A stretch of DNA of 64,000 bases, taken from NCBI GenBank assembly GCA_029582155.1, contig CM055895.1, positions 53,349,250-53,413,249 on the forward strand, read 5' to 3'. Below are positions 22,280 through 34,102 of this stretch, in pieces. Every line of letters begins with the position of its first letter. Within the stretch, counting starts at the first letter, position 1. The notes under the pieces are model-generated. The model was given only the letters and a program-made list of their open reading frames with translations. It was not told the DNA's origin and searched no databases. This DNA is from Panopea generosa (taxonomy: Eukaryota; Mollusca; Bivalvia; Adapedonta; Hiatellidae). The translations under genes were made by a program, and so were the position numbers.

Positions 22280-23604
22280 TTAGATGCTTATCAATATGTC
22301 TCGAAACTTACAGATATGTTTTGCATGTATTGTACATGTTTTTATCAGTATTTAAAGTGGATTACTCAAAAGGAAGTAAGCAAAACATTGTTAAACATAT
22401 ATATGCTTTATTTTCATGCTACATATTTTTATAACTTTGAATGCAACTAGTTTAACATGTTTTGAAATGTTCATATTGGAATATTATTGGAATGATAATG
22501 AACATATAATTATGTATAAGAAAATAACACAACAAGCATATTCAATATAAATACATCATCATGTAAAGTATATATTTCACAATTTCAACACATTCATGTT
22601 TTTGCTTTATTACTGCTTTTGAAAAAAAATCGGCTTTAAAAAAAAAAGAAGACACAATCGATATTAAAAATAATTTCTTACAAGCACAATAATTACGATG
22701 TTTTACTATAGCTGGTAATTGATGCTTAATTAGTTATTCAAACACTCTTTGCGACTTTCACACTTGTGCTGATCAAATGCACACACCATGTAAACAAGCA
22801 GCGAACATCTTGTTTGTCAACACCTTTTTAATTGCCAGGGATTAAACTGATTAGCGGTTGTGTATTGTCAATATCAATAATCAGACATAAGGTCATTCAC
22901 AAAAATGCCTGTGTGCCGCAGAGACGTACATGTGTAAAACCAAGTCACTGTCTGCTGTGCTCCTATCTACTCACTCCGATATAATTTATCTAAACTTGAA
23001 ATAATTGTTGTTGTTGTTTATTAATCTTTGTGCGCACAAAATGACTTTTTTATGTGTCAGTCATGCCGTAAAATACCATTCATTCATTGTTGTTGTTTTT
23101 TTCAAGAATTATGTTCATTTACAACAAAAAACTTACAAAAAGCTACCTACATACCTAATGCGAAAACACTGGGTCTGAAGAAAGCGTACAAATCATTTTT
23201 AATAGCAAAACAAGGTACGGAAGTCAAGAGCTTTTTTATATGCTATTCTTCGCGGCACCGTAAAGGTCACTTGATATGAGCCAGTAAATAGGTCGACACA
23301 ATCACACATTGTGTGTATCGTTGAAATTGTGTGTAATCTAATTGAATTCCACTTGTCACGAAGGTGTTAAACAGGCATTTAACATAAGCTTCTTTAAAAC
23401 AAAAGTGAATGGCCGAGCATGAATACTATACACAATTGTTCAACCTTGTTGTAAGCTTATTGAAAACATAATTTTAATGGCGTATAGAAATTGTCTTTGA
23501 AACAACATGTACATGTTGTTTATTCTTGTTCTGTCTTGTTTGTTGTTATGCGAGTTATCAATCTGACCATTATGGGGATTTCCGTACAATACAGTGTTGG
23601 GTCG
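22280..23604. other. no gene seen; 22-bp perfect palindrome at 23500-23521
   Basis: AT-rich DNA. The frames here have no recognisable domain. A perfect palindrome AAACAACATGTACATGTTGTTT lies at 23500-23521. Confidence 0.5.
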
Positions 23605-23722
23605 GTTGTGTTCTTGAGCAATACACTTTGTCTGCATAAGCTTAGTACTGGATCTACGCAAGAATTCTTCGAGCATGATCTGTTGTAATCAGTTGTTTCT
23701 CAATCAAGGTAAAATAAGTCTA
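23605..23722 (+). mobile_element. SINE family 1, diverged 3' body
   Basis: TTGTCTGCATAAGCTTAGTACTGGATCTACGCAAGAATTCTTCGAG... then TTTCTCAATCAAGGTAAAAT follows the order of the SINE body at 13620-13720 (GTCTTTACGCATATGCTTAA, GAAGACTTCGAG, TTTCACAATCGAAGTAAAAT). The tRNA-like head is not recognisable. The 65-codon plus frame over it is spurious. Confidence 0.6.
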
Positions 23723-26448
23723 TATTTGCCATTTTAAGGCGACTTCTGTCAGTAAAAAGACTTAAATATTGTCTTTTTACATATGCATGTATTCATTTTT
23801 CATAAAAGAAAACAATTTAAAGAGAAAAAGAAGATTAAAATCGTGTAAACAACTATCTTTGGGAACTTATGATAGGTATATACGGTTTTAATGTAAAATA
23901 TACATTTTATAGTGATTCCATACATTTTACTGAAGAGGGTTATGAAGTTTGAATTCATTCCAAAGTTTACAACAAAGTCATCAATATTATGTAAAAGTTT
24001 TAAAACTTTTTTTTCTCAGAAAGTTACCCTTGCTATTACAAATAACTTGTTTAATCAGAGAATAATTCAATATTCTGCCGAAAAAATTACTACGGCATCA
24101 AACTTGATTACTTTACAACATGACTTGACCAGAATTATAAATAATAACATATTGTTTATCCAAACCCGACCCTCTTAAAAAAATCGGTATGGTAGGTAAG
24201 CATATTTTTAATATCCCAACAACGTCCAATCGACTTGCCCAACATAGATCAACTGTTGGCTAAAATGTATATCATCAGTATGGTTTGGGCAGTAGTGCAA
24301 TTCAGTGTAATATACCACTTATAAAATTCTTCGAAGAGTAATATATATCCTATATCAGAGACCCATATACAAAGATAAGTGATTGCATTTGCTTGTCTAA
24401 ATTTCAGATGGCACAAACTTCCCACTGACCCTAACAAAATATGCTTGTCCTTTTGGTATCGAAAGGAAGGACTTTGGGTACTTTTCTTTTTTTTTAAATT
24501 ACCCGGTAGAAAAAAGAACCATTTCAAGTTATGCTTACAGTTATTTTTGTGTGACCATTTTCTCATTTTTAGTCCATTTTTAAAGAAGGAAATAGCAAAA
24601 AAGAATTTGAATATCTATATTAATTTTTTTGCCATCCATCAAAAACGTACTTCTTCATATTTCTGCAAAAGAATCTCTGATGTGTTTTAAAATGTTTTTA
24701 TTAAAACAACTACACAATAACGTTTTTGTTAAAATAAAAAAAATCGTAAAAAGCCAATTTTATTTTGATTCCAACCAGTAATACTTTAAAAACGGAAGAA
24801 AAATAATTGGAAATAGACATAAACTTTATCATCTTTGGTACCAAAATTGTTAAATCCAGACAAAGGTTCAAAAGATTTTAATTTAAAGGTATCATCCGAA
24901 ATTTCAGTCATGTATGTTGCACTGACATTAGCCTATCAGTCTCTGCCTTTATATTGCATTTTTCTATTGTTTTTCCTTATAAAATTTAAAGTTATTTAAC
25001 ACAGAACTTATCATATCATATATAACTTGTACTGACAAGTATTACAAAAAAAAACATAAAATTAATGTAAACTGTTCGATTTAAACTAAACAAAAATGGA
25101 CCGACACCCTGCATTCTTCGAATCATAATATAAACACATCTGTTGTTATACAATATGGTGATAATTCATTCCGAACACTGACTCGATGTCGGATGATAAT
25201 GGCAGACATTACATCATATTCATCTGAAATGAGACCCCTCTTGTTTTTATGATCGGTTTATTGGTATACTTAGCATGCACTGCATGTACTTTTATCTTGG
25301 ATCGATGTATTTAATGTTAAATTTTAAATTCTCATTCATTATATGTCAATTGTTTGGATTTTAAAGTCATGAAACCTTCCCGTTTGGGAACTTCCAGTTA
25401 GTAAAATTGGCTTCCGTGGTTGCACGTCTCGGGAGACGCAAAAATAAAAAATGCCAAAAGGCTCCTTAGAGACATGCAATATGTCTCACTACACACAATA
25501 GTGCTATTTTTTCAATTCAATTTTCATTTTTCTTCCTTTTATACTTCTTTTAGGCATATGGTCAAGATTAACATCACTTTCTCATTTTTAAACTGTCATA
25601 AATTATTGTTAGTACTTTTTTAAACTGTTTAATTTCCAAATATTTTGCTAGTCGTATTCATAACTACCTTGCTCATTTAAATTTTTAATTCCTTTAAAGT
25701 TAAATTAGCTCTATTTTTTTATAATTTATTTTCCTTGTTATATCAGATGTGGTAAGATTTAATTTTTATGCTTTTGATTGCAAGCTTAACTGTTTATATG
25801 TTTTAAATTGTCAGCTGAATGTTATGTTGAATGCTACTATTCTAAATGTATCATAGATTATGTATTGTCGGCTTAAACGCTTTATATGTAGCTTATGTTG
25901 AACTGTTATATATCATGCTGACATTAAATATAACTGTTTTGATTTTATCTATATTGAATACATTTTTTTAGAATTAAGTTGTTTTCTGAAAAGTTCAGTA
26001 TGATGCAGCTGCTGGATGCACATCTGTTTTCGATCACAACCTGTATTCAAACACTTCCAAGAATGAGCATTTGACTTCACTATTCTTCACATAGACTGTT
26101 TTTTATGTTGCATGATCCGAAGTTCTGTCTTTTGTGAATGGAGATTTTTTCTCTTCATTAAACATCTTGTGTGACCTATGCAACTGTTACATAGTATTAC
26201 TGTAACTATACATACTGGAGTAGACATAGTCAATAAGATGCCCATCAGAGACTGATTTATCTTTAGTCATTTGCTAAAATGTAATACCAAGCTTCATGAC
26301 AATGTAATGTCTTGAATATCTGGTTATGATAAAATAGCAAATGGTTTAGAAGGCCCATGTTTCTGAGGTGGTCTCACTTTGAATGCATGGTAACCTTTGA
26401 CTATACTATTCTTCATATAAACAGTTTACTTAGTACGACCAGATGTTT
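23723..26448. other. no gene seen
   Basis: AT-rich DNA with many short T and A runs. Frames of 88-105 codons (23912-24178, 24249-24566, 24379-24690) are Lys/Phe/Ile-rich, overlap each other on both strands, and show no domain. Confidence 0.5.
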
Positions 26449-26459
26449 TATCATTTATA

Positions 26460-26738
26460 GCCGGGCCCGATTAGCTCAGTCTGACTATCAATCCAGGGGT
26501 CGTGAGTTTGAATCCCCCAAACGGCAACAGTCTCCGTGATGATTGATATACGACATTGTGTCTCATTATCATTCGTCTCTCACCACTGATTCAAGTGGGA
26601 AAGTTATCAGTTACTTGCGGAGATGGGGTGTGCTTGAGTACTGGTTAATCCCAGGAAACAGTGGTTAGGCTAACTGATCGTCTGTTAGCCCTTGATGGCA
26701 TAAAAACGACGCTAAATATTCAATCAATCAATCAATTC
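26460..26738 (+). mobile_element. tRNA-derived SINE with V-type core and (AATC)n tail; 10-bp target duplication
   Basis: The tRNA-like head has an A box (TTAGCTCAGTCTGACTATC) and a B box (GTGAGTTTGAATCC). A central core contains GGGAAAGTTATCAGTTACTTGCGGAGATGG, and the 3' end AACGACGCTAAATATTC is followed by (AATC)n. The element is flanked by a direct duplication ATCATTTATA (26450-26459 and 26739-26748), the footprint of LINE-type integration. Related copies are at 35487-35660 (+) and 60862-61150 (-). The architecture fits the molluscan V-SINE class (RUDI-like), but that name is from memory and untested. Confidence 0.9.
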
Positions 26739-26749
26739 ATCATTTATAA

Positions 26750-27210
26750 ATGATGTAGTTGCAAAAGCCTGTAAAACTAACTGAAAAAAAATTCACCATT
26801 GTAGAAATTCAAAGGGAAAATTGCCTCCCGCTATGGCAATCAAACCTGTGACCTGGCCCCTGTTTCATTAAACATCTCCAGCGTAGATTTTCCTCAACTT
26901 AATAAAATCAATTTCTCTATATGATAACATGATGACTCATTACACATTAAATGTCCATACAGAAATAAAGTCGCAACACAGATTTACTCATTCGTAATGG
27001 GTAAAATGCAAAACAATTAATGTAAAGAAATTATAGCCTTTCAAAGATTTGAGTTGAAGAAAATCTCAAGTTAAGATGTTTGGTTATACTGGAGCCTGAA
27101 CACTAACAGGTGCTGAGCTAACTGAACCACTAAATGAATCCATACTGGAATGACTACAGTTCTGCCAAGAAAGACTTTTGGGTTGTTTTGTATCAGTTTT
27201 AAAGGTCCTC
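26750..27210. other. no gene; SINE-tail-like fragment at 27140-27200
   Basis: Mostly unique. ATACTGGAATGACTACAGTTCTGCCAAGAAAGACTTTTGGGTTG (27142-27185) resembles the family 1 SINE body (CTGATTCTGCCAAGGAAGACTTCGAG). GGTGCTGAGCTAACTGAACCAC just before it looks like a minus-strand A box, but the element is not complete. Confidence 0.4.
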
Positions 27211-27211
27211 C

Positions 27212-27440
27212 ATGGCTGATTGATCTACAGTGCCATCTCACAATCACCTACCTCTCACTGTCGTAGGTTCGAGTTTGCTCCGTCCAAAACCTTTATGTGA
27301 GAAAGTTTGTCAAATTACTTGTGGAAGGACAAAGTGGTCTACTCAGATTCATTCTGAGCTCTACCTCCACCAATAAAACTGGATATAACGTATTATATAA
27401 TCTGAAATGTGTTGAAAATGGTGCTAAACCCCATTAAAAA
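27212..27440 (+). mobile_element. diverged V-core SINE
   Basis: A weak A box (GGCTGATTGATC) and a B box (TCGTAGGTTCGAG) are followed by TGAGAAAGTTTGTCAAATTACTTGTGGAAGGACAAAGTGG. This matches the core of the SINE at 26.6 kb, though the 3' half differs and ends GGTGCTAAACCCCATT. It appears to be a second family sharing the core. Confidence 0.7.
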
Positions 27441-27644
27441 ATGTATCACTTTTAAGAACTTGCTGAATACTGTAATCTATATAATATAATCCAGTTGAAA
27501 CTAATATAGCTGTCACTGCTGTCAAGTGGTAGACACACTGACATGTCTGATAATTCAGGACTTTGCATGTTGTACCATATAATCCTTGTAATGCAGTAAC
27601 AATAAGTGTACTGTAATGGAAGCTTAATTGCAAAAAGCAAACAT

Positions 27645-27920
27645 TAAAGGGAGTATTTCAGGAAAACACACTAGAAATGTCTTAAAAAATAAAATAATTG
27701 TTAAAATGGATAAAAAGCATCTCATTATCATAAATAAATCAAATCTGAATGGGTTAGTATGGCAATTCTGGCAAAATGTGACAAAATCAATATTTTAATC
27801 GGAGTGGTAAGCTTAAAGTGAAATCCCCATTCTGGAAATAGAGAGCACTTAACTACTGCTTATTGTCATTCGGACTCTCTCTAAGATGAAACAATTTTTA
27901 CTACGAGTAAACCTGTACCA
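27645..27920 (+). repeat. ~275-bp dispersed repeat, partner at 63540-63812
   Basis: GGGAGTATTTCAGGAAAACA, AAAGCATCTCATTATCAT, GTGACAAAATCAATATTT, TCATTCGGAC and GATGAAACAATTTTTACTAC occur in the same order and orientation at 63540-63812, with many substitutions. It is an old dispersed family with no coding potential and no inverted termini. Confidence 0.85.
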
Positions 27921-27935
27921 GTGGTGAATCTCCTT

Positions 27936-28138
27936 TTTCAAAAAAAACTGCATACACCCACTCCCCACTTAACTCCCATGTGTTATTAAAATGCATTATA
28001 TTTCTACTGAAAATGTGTTTGCCCATTCAGATTTTGTGTTGCCTCCACCCCCTTCTTTTTAAAAAAAACTGCATACACCCCCTCCCCACTTAACTCCGAT
28101 GTGTTGTTAAAATGCATTATATTTCTACTGAAAACACA
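27936..28138 (+). repeat. 120-bp tandem duplication
   Basis: AAAAAAACTGCATACACCC...TGCATTATATTTCTACTGAAAA at about 27942-28014 recurs 120 bp downstream at about 28061-28134 with few changes. Confidence 0.9.
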
Positions 28139-29365
28139 GGCGCTATTACATCACAAATCACTTTATCGCAGTCAATATTGAGAGGCTAGCAAGGGTGGTT
28201 TGTTTAGTACAGTTATTAAAAAAGTGATTTTAGTTTTAATTTATATGAATGATTCGTCGCTTACTTGCAATAAATTAGCTTGTGGGGACCAGTTCATTAA
28301 TACACTGAAGGGAATAAAGAGGATGTCCTTAAAAAGTATCTAACCGCAAATGGTTATTTAATTTTAACCACATCCCCTACAGTTCCCCATTCTATGTTTC
28401 TCTCTGAAGTGAATTCATCATATATTACCGACTGCCGAGTTTCCAAACAAGCTTTGTTACTCCCCGTTTTCTGCCGATGGTGTTTATCGGAAAGAGACAA
28501 ACATTAATTTGTAAACAAAATCTGTTCTTGATTATGTACTAATAATGTGCTTTATATTTATTTTTTTTCGTTTGCAAAGTCTCTCCTTGATCGACTAAGC
28601 ATCTGGAAGAGTAAAACTGACTTAAACTAAAACTAAAAACGAACGTTTCTGAATTTTAATGAGGCTTCAATAAAGTAACATCAGAAGGATTAATTATTTG
28701 ACAAAAAATCATTTGAAATTCACAGGCAGTTCATGTTTTGTACATGAGTAAGTTTAAAACTTTTATGTAACTTTAAATGTTTTAAGATGCTTTACAGGGG
28801 TGGATCCAGGATTTCAGTATAGAGGGGCGTACATAGGAAATGCAACACAAAATTTGAATGAATACTCATGTATTTCTGTCGGAATATAGTGAATTTTAAT
28901 AAAATAAAAGAGTTCAGTGGGAGGTGTCATATTTTCTTTAAATAGTAGATCTGCCATTGCTTTGTCATCAGACATGGGAAGTGATTTTGGATTCAAATTA
29001 TTGCAGTTTGAATTAATATTTCAAGTAACTTTGTTGTATTTTACAAGTGTTATAGTCAAAAGAACTTCAGCCATTTTAAAAAATAAATTGCTGGAAATTT
29101 TCTTGTTTTATTGAGAATTTTATTCTGCAAAATAACATATTAACAATCCTGAGATGAATGACTGTTAATAATATAAAAGGAAGACGAGGTTTCATAAAAC
29201 TTTTTCTTCAACTTTTCTTTCTCTGTAGTTCATTGCTGAAATCAATATTTTATATTTGGCCCCTAAGATACGCCCTCTAAACTGAAATTGTGGATCAGCC
29301 CTTGTTATACTCATTGCATTAAATAGTTCTCTTGGTTCTGTTATAACTAGGAAGTGTATAGTGAA
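28139..29365. other. no gene seen
   Basis: No supported gene. The phrase around 28798-28830 (GGGGTGGATCCAGGATTTCAG) and GCCCCTAAGATACGCCCTCTAAACTG (29259-29284) look like parts of dispersed repeats, but they have no partner in the window. The opposing 60- and 65-codon frames at 28814-29114 mirror each other and are not convincing. Confidence 0.4.
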
Positions 29366-29367
29366 CA

Positions 29368-29923
29368 CCCTGGGCGTGTTCGATTCACGGTTCTGGACAA
29401 TCCGAACAATTCGAATGCATTCGAACAGTGTCCAGAACATGTTCCAGCTGTGCGGCTGAAAAAGGTGGTGTGGTTGGAACAGTGACGTCACAAACACAGC
29501 TGCTATAACACTTGCACTATATCAAACAATTTATAGATTGATTCAATCTCAAATGATTTTGTTTTTGTATCTTAATCAATTGGAATAACAAAAATGTGGT
29601 TGTGATGTTTATAGTTACAGTTGATGCTGCATTATTTAGCACCAATGCAGAATAGCTCTATCATATATGTTGTCTTTTTCTTTTCTTTGAGCAAGTTTTA
29701 AACAATGGAGAATGATTCATCAAATGAATCATTGGACATTGGAAGTGCGCATGTCCAATGCTTAGAAATATTAAGTTATACAACAATTATTTTGAAAAAT
29801 CATGTATTTGATTTGACTGTGCCATTTTGATTTCACATTTTCTATTCCTTTACGTTCGATTGATGACTGTTCTGTAACATCTTCTGAACATGTTCTGGAC
29901 AATGAATCAAACGCGCTACCCTG
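29368..29923. mobile_element. non-autonomous DNA transposon with ~35-bp TIRs
   Basis: The left end CCCTGGGCGTGTTCGATTCA..GGTTCTGGACAAT is the approximate reverse complement of the right end ATTGTCCAGAAC-type sequence (GTTCTGGACAATGAATCAAACGCGCTACCCTG). The interior holds a perfect 16-bp palindrome (TTCGAATGCATTCGAA at about 29410) and no transposase. The terminal motif resembles hAT elements, but I could not find a clean 8-bp target duplication, so the superfamily is open. Confidence 0.65.
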
Positions 29924-30215
29924 ACTTGATCTGATAGGTCCTCAATAATAACATCCAAGACATTCTTACCCAGAATACATTTTCTGGAGCAATTTACAAA
30001 AGGTCTGAGCTTACTTTGCAATCAAGCTAAAATATATGAGTACATGTATTAGGCCAATAATAAATTAATTGCTTGATTATCATCTCCACCTGCCCCCTAA
30101 TAATAAAGCTTTTTTACTTTATTATAAACTTCCCCTTTTTTTAAGTAAATTTGGATGATAATCTAGTGATTCTGATATTTGTGCATTACAAGTTCCTTTC
30201 TTTTAAATATTTCAG

Positions 30216-30280
30216 CGTATGTCACCGATTTGTGATTGTGTCTTGTAGCTGTACTGGAAACATTTTGGTTCAATGGAGGT
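30216..30280 (+). CDS. ASB-like gene, proposed first coding exon (ATG at 30273)
   Basis: A pyrimidine-rich tract ending TTTCAG precedes 30216. At 30273 ATG GAG GT is followed at once by a perfect donor, GTAAGT (30281). Joining this to the acceptor at 36485 gives Met-Glu-Val and then reads straight into the ankyrin frame with matching phase: two bases of the codon are left here and one is supplied by the next exon. An in-frame TAG at 30246-30248 stops any longer reading unless the exon starts after it. The phase match and consensus donor support the exon; its distance (6.2 kb) and small size are the weak points. The rest of 30216-30272 would be 5' UTR. Confidence 0.5.
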
Positions 30281-30749
30281 GTAAGTAAATACTTATTATT
30301 CTGATGTAATTTCACAGTTATTTACTCACCACAAAGTTATAAAACTTTATCATGCGCAACTCAAATTCGTATTCAAACAAAATTTCCAGGATTCTTATAA
30401 AAACATACGGTGGAAATACATGACTCGGCCTTGAATTTAACATTATTAATTAGATCTGAGGTAAAAAGTTACAGGTTCTCACATTTATTTTGTTATAATT
30501 AGTGCATTTGTTTTTGAGCTGAGCATGAACTCTTTGAGTTGAGCACAGAACAAAGTTTTATAACCTCGACACCTGATACCTCCTACTGTGTTGATGCAAA
30601 TGCTTTGAAAAAGGCAATTGTGACCTCGTTTCCTGTTATTCAATTTTAAAAGCAATTGTAAAAAGCTAATCCAATGTCACCTATACTAGAAAAAGAGCTC
30701 CAAGTTTGCTCAACTACTTTCGATCTCATGATTTGAAAATTGTGATGAC

Positions 30750-32483
30750 AAGATGTCATGGTTCATGTCTGGTCAAGTTGAGACTTGAGATGACAAGATG
30801 CCATGGTTTATGTCTGGTCAAGATGCCATGGTTTATGTCTGGTCAAGAGATGCCATGGATAATGTCTGGTCAAGATGCCATGGTTTATGTCTGGTCAAGA
30901 GGTGCCATGGTTTATGTCTGGTCAAGATTTCATGGTTTATGTCTGGTCAAAAGATGCCATGGTTTATGTCTGGTCAAGATGCCATGGTTTATGTCTGATC
31001 AAGATACCATGGTTTATGTCTGGTCAAGATGCCATGGTTTATGTCTGGTCAAGAGATGCCATGGTTAATGTCTGGTCAAGATGCCATGGTTTATGTCTGG
31101 TCAAGATACCATGATTTATGTCTGGTCAAGAGATGCCATGGTTTATGTCTGGTCAAGATGCCATGGTTCATGTCTGGTCAAGATGTCATGATTCATGGCT
31201 TGCCAAGATGTCATGGTTCATGTCTGGTCAAGATGTCACAGTTCATGTCTGATTAAGTTGAGATGACAAGGTGCCATGGTTCATGTCTGGTCAAATGTAA
31301 TGGTTCATGTCTGGTCAAGATGTCATGGTTCATGTCTGGTCAAGATGCCATGGTTCGTGTCTGGTCAAGATGCCATGGTTCATGTCTGGTCAAGATGTAG
31401 TGATTCATGTCAGGCCAAGATGTCATGGTTCATGTATGGTCAAGATGTCACAGTTCATGTCTGATTAAGTTGAGATGTCAAGGTGCCATGGTTCATGTCT
31501 GGTCAAATGTGATGGTTCATGTCTGGTCAAGATGTCATGGTTCATGTCTGGTCAATATGCCATGGTTCATGTCTGGTCAAGATGTCATGATTCATGTCTG
31601 GTCAAGATGCCATGGTTCATGTCTGGTCAAGATGTCATATTTCATGTCTGGTCAAGATGCCATGGTTCATGTCTGGCCAAGATGCCATGTTTCATGTCTG
31701 GTCAAGATGTCATGGTTGTTGTCTGGTCAAGATGTCATGGTTCATGTCTGGTCAAGATGCCATGGTTCAGGATGTCATGATTTTTGTCTGGTCAAGATGC
31801 CATGGTTCATGTTTGGCCAATATGTCATGGTTTGTGTCTGGTCAAGATGTCATGGTTCATGTCTGATTAAGTAGAGATGACAAGGTGTCATGGTTCATGT
31901 CTGGTCAAGATGTCATGGTTCATGTCTGGTCAAGATGCCATGGTTCATGTCTGGTCAAGATGCCATGGTACATGTCTGGTCAAGATGCCATGGTTCATGT
32001 CTGGTCAAGGTGTCATGGTTCATGTCTGGTCAAGATGTTATGGTTTTTGTCTGGCAAGATGTCATGATTCATGTCTGGCCAAGATGTCATGTTTCATGTA
32101 TGGTCAAAATGTCATGATTCATGTCTGGTCAGTATGTCATGATGTATGTCTGGTCAAGATGCCATGGTTCATATCTGGCCAAGATGCCATGGTTCATGTC
32201 TGATTAAGTTGAGATGACAGGATGTCATGTTTCATGTCTGGTCAAGATGTAATGATTCATGTCTGGTCAAGATGTCATGATTCATGTCTGGTCAAGATGC
32301 CATGCTTCATGTCTAATTTAGTTGAGATGACAAGGTGTCATGGTTCATGTCTGATTAAGTTGACATGACAAGATGTTATGTTTCATGTTTGGTCAAAATG
32401 TCATGATTCATGTCTGATAAAGTTGAGATGACAAGATGCCATGGTTCATGTCTGATTAAGTTGAGATAACAAAGTGTCATGGT
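30750..32483 (+). repeat. 25-bp minisatellite (left part), ~65-70 copies
   Basis: The unit is GATGCCATGGTTCATGTCTGGTCAA with C/T variation. Longer junction units with TGATTAAGTTGAGATGACAAGG recur at about 31252, 31464, 31865, 32203, 32350 and 32418, giving blocks. Because 25 is not divisible by 3 and no frame of the unit has a stop, all three plus frames stay open for up to 155 codons (MPWFMSGQDAMVHVWSRCHG), which is not evidence of coding. The array resumes at 34041 after a transposon. Confidence 0.96.
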
Positions 32484-34040
32484 TAGTGGTAGACAAATTA
32501 TCGGATGACATTGATTAGTGGCGTGAAGAAGCTTACCGATTCTGATAATCTATACCATTTCTCATAATCAATTATCGAGTATAAACAGTGATACGGCACG
32601 GAACCGCAAAATACTCCGATGTTTAACTCGGGATTAGAAAGCCACGCATGCGCGTCTCGATATCTTACATAACAGAACTGCGTACATTTTGTATTGAAAA
32701 GTTTCTTCAGAGATTCAACAAGAACTTGTTTATTTTAAAATTTATTGTTGATGATTGAACGTTCAATGTTACATTTGCATATGATTTGATGATATTTATG
32801 GCGTTGAAATATACAAAAAAATGCATACAATTACGATTTCCGAAACAACTTTTGGTCATTTCTTTTTGAAAGTTTTTCCGAGTGTCTCATTTTCTTTGGT
32901 GTAGTTGGAAATTCAATTTGTATTTTCTAAAATTGGCTCATTTGAATTTCGGAAACAGCAGATTTTAGTTGCGTTTTCAAAATAAAAACTACACATTTGA
33001 AGATGAAGTTTGGCCATCGTATGCACAGATTTTAAAAGTGCTTTCATCAATCTCAATTGAAGAGCATACATTGTTGGAACGCATATTTTCCGAAAATAGA
33101 CTTACCAGTTGACCTCAGATCTTTTTTTAGATAAGAAATTTCCGTGTTAAGTTAGTTCAATTCAAAAATATTACTTGGGCGATTCACCTGATCACGTACA
33201 CCCAGCTTCACGATTGAAGAAATTTGTGCACTCAGTCTGGCAATGTGTGCAGACCTGTTTGTTTACCTGTACGGATTGGCAGTACTTTGTACAGATTTCG
33301 ATGCAAAGATGCGCACTACGGATCGATGTTTAATATAGTGTATCCCAGTGTTTTTTTTTCATGCACAGAATGGAAGGGCGCAGCACCCTGTCCTTTTTTT
33401 ACCCTGCCCTTCTGCCTTAAAAACGCCGCCTTTTGTCAAAATGAGTCCAGCTGCCCTTATTACAAGTCGTATAAACGAATCACAAGTCAAAATTTCATTT
33501 CAAAGACTTGCCTATCGTTTACCGATATGACACGCTTAGCTGAATACACAGGTAATAACTTGTGCAGTTATTTTATGCAAATATGCACAAGGTGTAACAA
33601 ACGAGCGTAATTGTCTTATGTTTATTTTTTTTATTTGTTAATAAATCAAAAATAAGTAGATTCATTCAGCTTTCTGCACTTGGAACCTCAAAGTCATTTG
33701 ATGCTAAATTTTTAATAGTGTTTGGTTATTGGTTCACACAGACATGTATTCCACTACCACTCACCATACTTAAGTGTTACAAAGCCAACCTCTGAACAAG
33801 CAGTAAGCAGAGGGTGACGAAGAACTGAAAGGTTAATCTATAGAAAGCAATTACTACTGCCAGTCTACTACCCTAATAATCATATATATAATAAAACATG
33901 GTAAGCAGTAAAACATCCATTAACATGCAGACTTTAGTACATCATTCTGGAACTGATTATAATCGGTAAAATCGCATCGGAAGTACCAACAGATTCCAAC
34001 CGATAATTGATTATGATTTCCAACCGATGTTCCATCACTA
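32484..34040. mobile_element. hAT-like non-autonomous transposon inserted in the minisatellite, 8-bp TSD
   Basis: 1557 bp with ends TAGTGGTAGAC and CCATCACTA (TAGTG...CACTA). It is flanked by GTCATGGT at 32476-32483 and 34041-34048, the 8-bp duplication typical of hAT elements. Perfect 15-bp subterminal inverted repeats CATAATCAATTATCG (32563-32577) and CGATAATTGATTATG (34001-34015), plus several ATCGG motifs, lie near both ends. The only sizeable frame (33224-33610, 128 codons, Cys-rich) shows no transposase motif. The element therefore probably depended on a transposase supplied elsewhere. Confidence 0.85.
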
Positions 34041-34102
34041 GTCATGGTTCATGTCTGGTCAAGATTTCATGATTCATGTCTGGTCAAGATGTCATGGTTC
34101 AT
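34041..34102 (+). repeat. 25-bp minisatellite, right remnant after the transposon
   Basis: Two and a half more units (GTCATGGTTCATGTCTGGTCAAG) directly follow the insertion. They pass into the 67-bp array through GTTCATACTGGACAG. Confidence 0.93.

Noticed and set aside
33224-33610. 128-codon Cys-rich frame inside the hAT-like element, considered as a transposase
   Set aside because: No BED finger, no RNase H-like catalytic signature and no hATC dimerisation motif are visible.
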